From assembly GCA_910583895.1 (NCBI GenBank), contig CAJTYJ010000026.1, positions 1 to 45,443 of the forward strand: DNA of 45,443 nucleotides. The letters run 5' to 3'. The first letter of the stretch is position 1. Each line of letters starts with the position of its first letter. The notes under the pieces are model-generated. The model was not told the DNA's origin and ran no database searches. It saw only the letters and a list, made by a program, of their open reading frames with translations. The position numbers and the translations under genes were made by a program. The stretch is from an uncultured Lachnospiraceae bacterium. GTDB lineage: Bacteria > Bacillota > Clostridia > Lachnospirales > Lachnospiraceae. This document shows, piece after piece, positions 41,631-45,443 of this stretch.

Positions 41631-44513
41631 TTAATCTGCCAGTTTGCTCAACACTTCCTGCAAGCTTTCTTTTTCAACCACCTTCCAGTCATAAAACGCC
41701 GTTTCAAACTCTCCTGCATTTTCCTTTTCCGTCAGTTTATAGATATTTCCCCTGAAGTTTTTCACAAGATCAAGACATACCTGGGCCGACCGTTTCCCTT
41801 CCTGCAGATGGTTCAGGTCCATAAAGAAATAGGGGCATATGCCGCTTCTGCTTCTGCCTCCGTCCGGTTTCGTGATATCCAGCACATTGTTGATCTCATC
41901 TTTCATACCGGAAAGCACACCATAGTTCATATTGGTGAATATGACGATCCTGACAAATTCTTCAAAGGACTCACCGTTTTGTGCCATGGCTTTTACTTTC
42001 GCAAAATAGCCCTCATTCCCCACCAGTTCTCTGGTTCTTCTTCCCGTCTGATAAATGCGCTCCAGTTCTTTGGCAATATCAGATCCCTGATAGATTCTGC
42101 CTGCCTCACCGTAAAGTTTCGTCCAGGCTTTGGACTTTTCAAAATCGTCTCTGTGATCGGTGAGCATCACGTCAATGTGGAATTTAGAGCTGTCTATCTT
42201 CCAGCACTGCAGCAGCGGCGCACAGAGAGTCTGCAGCGCGAAATCTCTCAGGTCCTGGCGTTTCTCATCGTTTTCGTCCAGATTTCCAAAATCATATACA
42301 AAAATCGTGGGATACAGATCGCCCTCCTGCCAGGATCGATCCACCTGGTTCAAACACAGTTTATAGAATCCGTCTACAGGCAGGCTGGATTTTATGGCAT
42401 AATCTTCTCTTTGTTCTTCCGTAGCATCACCATCTGCTCTGCGTATCTCATTCTGCCAGTCCACCATGACCCTCTCTACCGCCTCCTGCATCTCCGGTGC
42501 TATCGGACAATGCTGAATTCCTGTGATCAGACGGGAGGGCACCATGTTGGCATATTCCGACGGGATCCCTGCCGCTTCGGCGATCATGTCACTCAGCACT
42601 TCCTGTCCTGCCTGCAGTTCTTCTTGATACCATGCGATGTAAGGCATCATTCCCACTACGCTGGTCGCCAAATAATACATCCTTGTCCAGGCTTTTCGAT
42701 AGTCAAATCCTTTTGCCCCATTCTCTTTGTTCCACGTCAAATCTCGAAGCCCATCTTTTCGCATCTGTTTGCATAGGAAATCCAGATGGCTTTCATACCT
42801 TTTTTTCGTCCTCTTTGTGTCATCCTCCCATGCCTGCCGGGCAGTTTTCCATTCCCGCTCTTTCTTCTCTTTCAGGTTGTCCAGCTCCTGATTCCGTTTC
42901 CTGCGCTCATCTGCAAGCGTTTGTTCTTCTTTGTCCAGCGCATTTTCGATCTGCCGGACTTCCGCCTCCATAAACCCTACTTCCTTTTGCAGTTCTTCCA
43001 GATCCCGGCAGCTTTTTTGCCAGTCCAGCTGGGCCTCCTCAATGGTCAGATCTTTATAAACCTCCCATAGCCCGGCCTCTTTCTTTTCCAGCTCCTGCCG
43101 GACCATCTTAAGCTCTTGTCCATTCTGCCTAAGCTCCTGTTCCATCTCCTTGATAGATTCCTTTTCCGACTCCACCGCCTGAGGAAGCGCCGCCTTATAA
43201 GCAGACACCAATTCTCCACAGTGAGCGAGCTGAGCAGCATGCTGTACTTTTCCTTCTTCCATCAGTCTGACATAATCCTCTTCTATCCCCTGATGATTGA
43301 CCAGCTGATAGATATCTTCCACTCCATACAGAGCAACACTTGCAGCCAGCCACAGGCAGAAGATCCCTATATTTCCCAGCATCCACATCATAAATACCGG
43401 ATAAACAAACAGCAGGATGCACAGCAGAAGACTCAAAATGATACCCGCCAGCCCCCCGAACACTGCAGAAGTAATCTTCCTGTCCTTCCAAAAACCCCTT
43501 CCTGCACCCGCCAAAAATCCTATTGGCATAACATTTGGCAGCAACGCCATAAAAGCAAGCCAGATTCCCAAAGAATCTGCAGTCAGTACACAGATCAATA
43601 CGAGATTCAAAAGAATACTGATTCCATCCAGCACCCAGTTGATTTTCTGCACTTTCTGCGGATCTGGTTCTTGGTTATTCTGAGGCAGGTGAAATGCATG
43701 GACCACTTTCTCCAATCCTTTGGGCAGACGGCCTTTCTCAAAAAACATCCGCACCAAAACCATCGGAAAGCAGAAAAGACCCCTCCCGACAGATTTCAGA
43801 ATATTCAGCGGTATCCCTCCGATCTTTATCTGAAGTTTGGCCTGGGCGTATTTTCTGGCTGCCTCCTTTGGATCACCCGGGTGCTCCAGATGTTTCAGGG
43901 CTTCGTTTAAGGCCTTCAGCATATTTTCCTGTTCGGTTTCCGTAAATATTTCCCTGATCTGCTCCAGCGCCTTAAGAGAGGCATTTACCTCCATCTCTTC
44001 TCTTTTCACAGCAATGTTTCTCTCGCTGTCAGCCTGCCTGAATAAAATCTCCTGTTCCTGCGCCAGCACCGGTTCCAGCGGCTGAAACAACAGATTCTGT
44101 TTTCTGGCTTCATCGTCTCCTTCCTTATAGCTCAGAAGAAGTTTTTGGTAGTTTCGGTACCAGTTTTCTTCCTGACTTTTGTCCAGTCGTCCGGCTTTCA
44201 GCGGTAATTCTTCTGTATTCAGGAATTTGATTCTCATTTGTTTCTCTTGGATCTTTGCCGCAACCGCTTCTCTTTTGTTCCGATAATCCGCTATTCTTTT
44301 ATTCCCTTCCTCCTCCCGTTGACGCATCTCCTTCTGAACAGTGACCACTTTTTCTTCATACGTTTCTTCCAGCTTTTCTTCCTGATCTGCCCAAACCTGA
44401 TCGGCCGCTTTTAACTTTCTCAGTTCTTCTTCACAAATCCAAAACTCCTTTAGAATTGCATCCACGCCTTCATTAAAATATTCATATACGCTGATTTCCT
44501 TTTCCCTCACCAT
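41631..44513 (-). CDS. Large coiled-coil multi-span membrane protein, unknown
   Basis: This is a 960-residue protein. The start at 44513 (MVREKEISVYEYF) has GAGGTGG closely upstream and follows the preceding stop by 7 bp; a TTG six codons earlier is less likely. Residues 1-220 are charged coiled coil (EEKLEETYEEKVVTVQKEM). Residues about 290-415 hold roughly five spans (ILLNLVLICVLTADSLGIWL; IILSLLLCILLFVYPVFMMW). A second coiled coil runs about 450-610 (EEVGFMEAEVRQIENALDKE-like heptads). The last ~330 residues form a mixed alpha/beta domain (LYPTIFVYDFGNLDE, FHIDVMLTDHRDDF, ICPYFFMDLNHLQEG). I recognise no family. Between the helical protein and the ATPase, it looks like the membrane scaffold of the system. 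Confidence 0.75.
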   Translation of the reverse strand: MVREKEISVYEYFNEGVDAILKEFWICEEELRKLKAADQVWADQEEKLEETYEEKVVTVQKEMRQREEEGNKRIADYRNKREAVAAKIQEKQMRIKFLNTEELPLKAGRLDKSQEENWYRNYQKLLLSYKEGDDEARKQNLLFQPLEPVLAQEQEILFRQADSERNIAVKREEMEVNASLKALEQIREIFTETEQENMLKALNEALKHLEHPGDPKEAARKYAQAKLQIKIGGIPLNILKSVGRGLFCFPMVLVRMFFEKGRLPKGLEKVVHAFHLPQNNQEPDPQKVQKINWVLDGISILLNLVLICVLTADSLGIWLAFMALLPNVMPIGFLAGAGRGFWKDRKITSAVFGGLAGIILSLLLCILLFVYPVFMMWMLGNIGIFCLWLAASVALYGVEDIYQLVNHQGIEEDYVRLMEEGKVQHAAQLAHCGELVSAYKAALPQAVESEKESIKEMEQELRQNGQELKMVRQELEKKEAGLWEVYKDLTIEEAQLDWQKSCRDLEELQKEVGFMEAEVRQIENALDKEEQTLADERRKRNQELDNLKEKKEREWKTARQAWEDDTKRTKKRYESHLDFLCKQMRKDGLRDLTWNKENGAKGFDYRKAWTRMYYLATSVVGMMPYIAWYQEELQAGQEVLSDMIAEAAGIPSEYANMVPSRLITGIQHCPIAPEMQEAVERVMVDWQNEIRRADGDATEEQREDYAIKSSLPVDGFYKLCLNQVDRSWQEGDLYPTIFVYDFGNLDENDEKRQDLRDFALQTLCAPLLQCWKIDSSKFHIDVMLTDHRDDFEKSKAWTKLYGEAGRIYQGSDIAKELERIYQTGRRTRELVGNEGYFAKVKAMAQNGESFEEFVRIVIFTNMNYGVLSGMKDEINNVLDITKPDGGRSRSGICPYFFMDLNHLQEGKRSAQVCLDLVKNFRGNIYKLTEKENAGEFETAFYDWKVVEKESLQEVLSKLAD

Positions 44514-44520
44514 AACCACC

Positions 44521-45255
44521 TCAAAACACAATATCTGTCAGATCATCCAATGCATCTCCCAGTATTCTGCTCATGGCATTTTGCACGCTGCTGCTTCCAT
44601 CCTGGGCACTCTGGGTAAACCGCTGTTTTCTCTCTTCATAACTGTTTTGAATATTCAGAAGATGATAACCGGCTTCATTGGCGGACTCTGCTATGTGATA
44701 TACCATCTGTTCCAGCGCTGCAGTAATCTGCATAAACGTTTCACTCATTTCATCCTGCTCTATGTTGTCCTGCAGTGCCTCTGCCTTACGTTTCAATTCC
44801 AAAATGCGGTCTTCCCAGCAGTCGATCAGTGCTACCATATGAAGCGTCAAAAATTCTTCCTGTTCTTCACTGTTAAAGGCCTTGCCTCCGGCCATCAGTT
44901 CACAGTCTCTGAAATTTTGAACTTCTTCCAGCTGCCGGGCAGCGCTCCTGAGCTGCTGAATGTAAGCATCCTGGGTACTGCTTCCCACGGCTTCGTTCTT
45001 TATATCCAATATGTTTAAAAAAACTTCCACAATATCTCTGCCGATATGTTGGGAACTCTGTATGGCATTCTGCGCGATCGTTTCCAAAAAACCTCCCAGC
45101 TTTGTTGTAAAGCGGTTCACATCGTGTCCGTCCAGAAACCTGGCCACTTTACTCGTCTCCTCCACCAGTCCATCCATCTCAACTTTCAAGGAAAGCAAAA
45201 AATTTTCATATTCCTCCACGGCACTGCATGACATAATATCCAAACTTTCGTTCAT
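44521..45255 (-). CDS. Helical protein of the FtsK-like cassette, unknown
   Basis: This 244-residue protein is predicted almost entirely alpha-helical and acidic, with no signal peptide or span. Helices include AVEEYENFLLSLKVEMDGLV, ATKVARFLDG-like segments, and the terminal SSSVQNAMSRILGDALDDL. The size and helix content are loosely reminiscent of WXG100/LXG-type secreted or adaptor proteins, but no WxG motif occurs and I cannot assign a family. TAGGAGGAAA lies upstream of the ATG, its TAG being the stop of the mini-ORF ahead, so translation may be coupled. It is followed by the coiled-coil gene after 7 bp. Confidence 0.65.
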   Translation of the reverse strand: MNESLDIMSCSAVEEYENFLLSLKVEMDGLVEETSKVARFLDGHDVNRFTTKLGGFLETIAQNAIQSSQHIGRDIVEVFLNILDIKNEAVGSSTQDAYIQQLRSAARQLEEVQNFRDCELMAGGKAFNSEEQEEFLTLHMVALIDCWEDRILELKRKAEALQDNIEQDEMSETFMQITAALEQMVYHIAESANEAGYHLLNIQNSYEERKQRFTQSAQDGSSSVQNAMSRILGDALDDLTDIVF

Positions 45256-45272
45256 CTTTTCTGTGTTTCCTC

Positions 45273-45350
45273 CTATTTATAGTTCCGCTTCAGCCTCACG
45301 GCACACCCTTTGCAGATCCATTCCTGGCTCCGTTTCACTTTGCCCTTCAT
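45273..45350 (-). CDS. CxxC mini-protein (25 residues)
   Basis: The ATG at 45350 begins a 25-codon frame, MKGKVKRSQE followed by WICKGCAVRLKRN and YK, ending in a TAG that overlaps the ribosome site of the next gene. It is very basic, with one CxxC pair that could bind metal as half a zinc ribbon or as a dimer. No strong ribosome site precedes the ATG. An almost identical sequence lies 107 bp upstream. It could be a real small protein, a coupling leader peptide or a duplicated gene end. Confidence 0.4.
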   Translation of the reverse strand: MKGKVKRSQEWICKGCAVRLKRNYK

Positions 45351-45443
45351 GGATCTGTGTGCCTTTGAGCCTTTCGCTGTTTTTATTCGTTCCGCTTCAG
45401 CCTCACGGCACACCCTTTGCAGATCCATTCCTGGCTCCGTTTC
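45282..45443. repeat. Direct repeat with 107-bp period, running off the window
   Basis: The 55 bases from 45282 (GTTCCGCTTCAGCCTCACGG...) recur exactly from 45389 to the end of the window at 45443. The spacer between copies is 52 bases. Both copies encode KRSQE-WICKGCAVRLKRN on the minus strand. More copies may lie beyond the edge. Confidence 0.9.
45383..45443 (-). CDS. Second copy of the CxxC mini-protein, C-terminal part
   Basis: The minus-strand frame enters from beyond the window as KRSQE-WICKGCAVRLKRN-E and stops at TAA (45385-45383). It matches the downstream mini-ORF except at the last residues. The start is outside the window, so it may be the end of a longer gene of which the other copy is a duplicated tail. 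Confidence 0.45.
   Translation of the reverse strand, partial: KRSQEWICKGCAVRLKRNE

Noticed and set aside
38261..45443. Canonical type VII secretion locus
   Set aside because: No WXG100 substrate, EsaA, EssB, EsaB or FHA domain is recognisable; only the ATPase resembles that system.

Overview
The window looks like a chromosomal segment of a gut-type Clostridia (Bacillota, most likely Lachnospiraceae). The support is AGGAGG-type ribosome sites throughout, near-consensus sigma-A promoters, and gene content typical of that group: type III glutamine synthetase, a three-gene glutamate synthase, an FtsEX/CtpA cluster, DUF3048 and DUF3810 proteins, and two class A PBPs. This assignment is inference; there is no rRNA or marker gene in the window.

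Layout. 1-5.5 kb (minus strand) is an accessory island: the start of a small membrane protein, a decayed gene, two SUKH (SMI1/KNR4) proteins, an unidentified membrane protein and a leucine-rich/zinc-ribbon protein. SUKH proteins are best known as immunity proteins against polymorphic toxins. 5.8-15.2 kb is a nitrogen-assimilation block. glnN, an Amt-PII fusion transporter and purF run leftward, and a split glutamate synthase (GATase, FMN/Fe-S and GXGXG subunits as separate genes) runs rightward. Both units start from back-to-back TTGACA promoters, each followed by a structured leader that carries GCAAAGGCGT near +7 and an intrinsic terminator. Together they capture ammonium, make glutamine and glutamate, and commit glutamine to purines.

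15.6-24.6 kb is cell envelope: two convergent bifunctional PBPs, then ftsE-ftsX-ctpA and a PucR/CdaR-type regulator. 24.8-34.5 kb is mixed housekeeping and envelope: an FMN-binding-like membrane protein, a DUF3810 metalloprotease-like protein, a divergent LspA-like protein, a ClpX paralogue, HtrA, a DUF3048 lipoprotein, citrate synthase and an L,D-transpeptidase with a Pro-rich tail. 34.8-37.9 kb encodes a soluble hybrid histidine kinase with its own TTGACA/TAGAAT promoter.

38.2-45.4 kb (minus strand) is the most unusual part. It is an apparent operon reading: tandemly duplicated CxxC mini-ORFs, a 244-residue helical protein, a 960-residue coiled-coil/multi-TM protein, a tandem FtsK/EssC-like ATPase, and a DUF1232 (YkvA-like) protein whose C-terminal half is a 30-bp minisatellite. 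I recognise the ATPase and DUF1232 families, but not the system. It is the best candidate here for something undescribed, possibly a membrane-anchored secretion or translocation machine.

No tRNA, rRNA, IS element or CRISPR array was seen.
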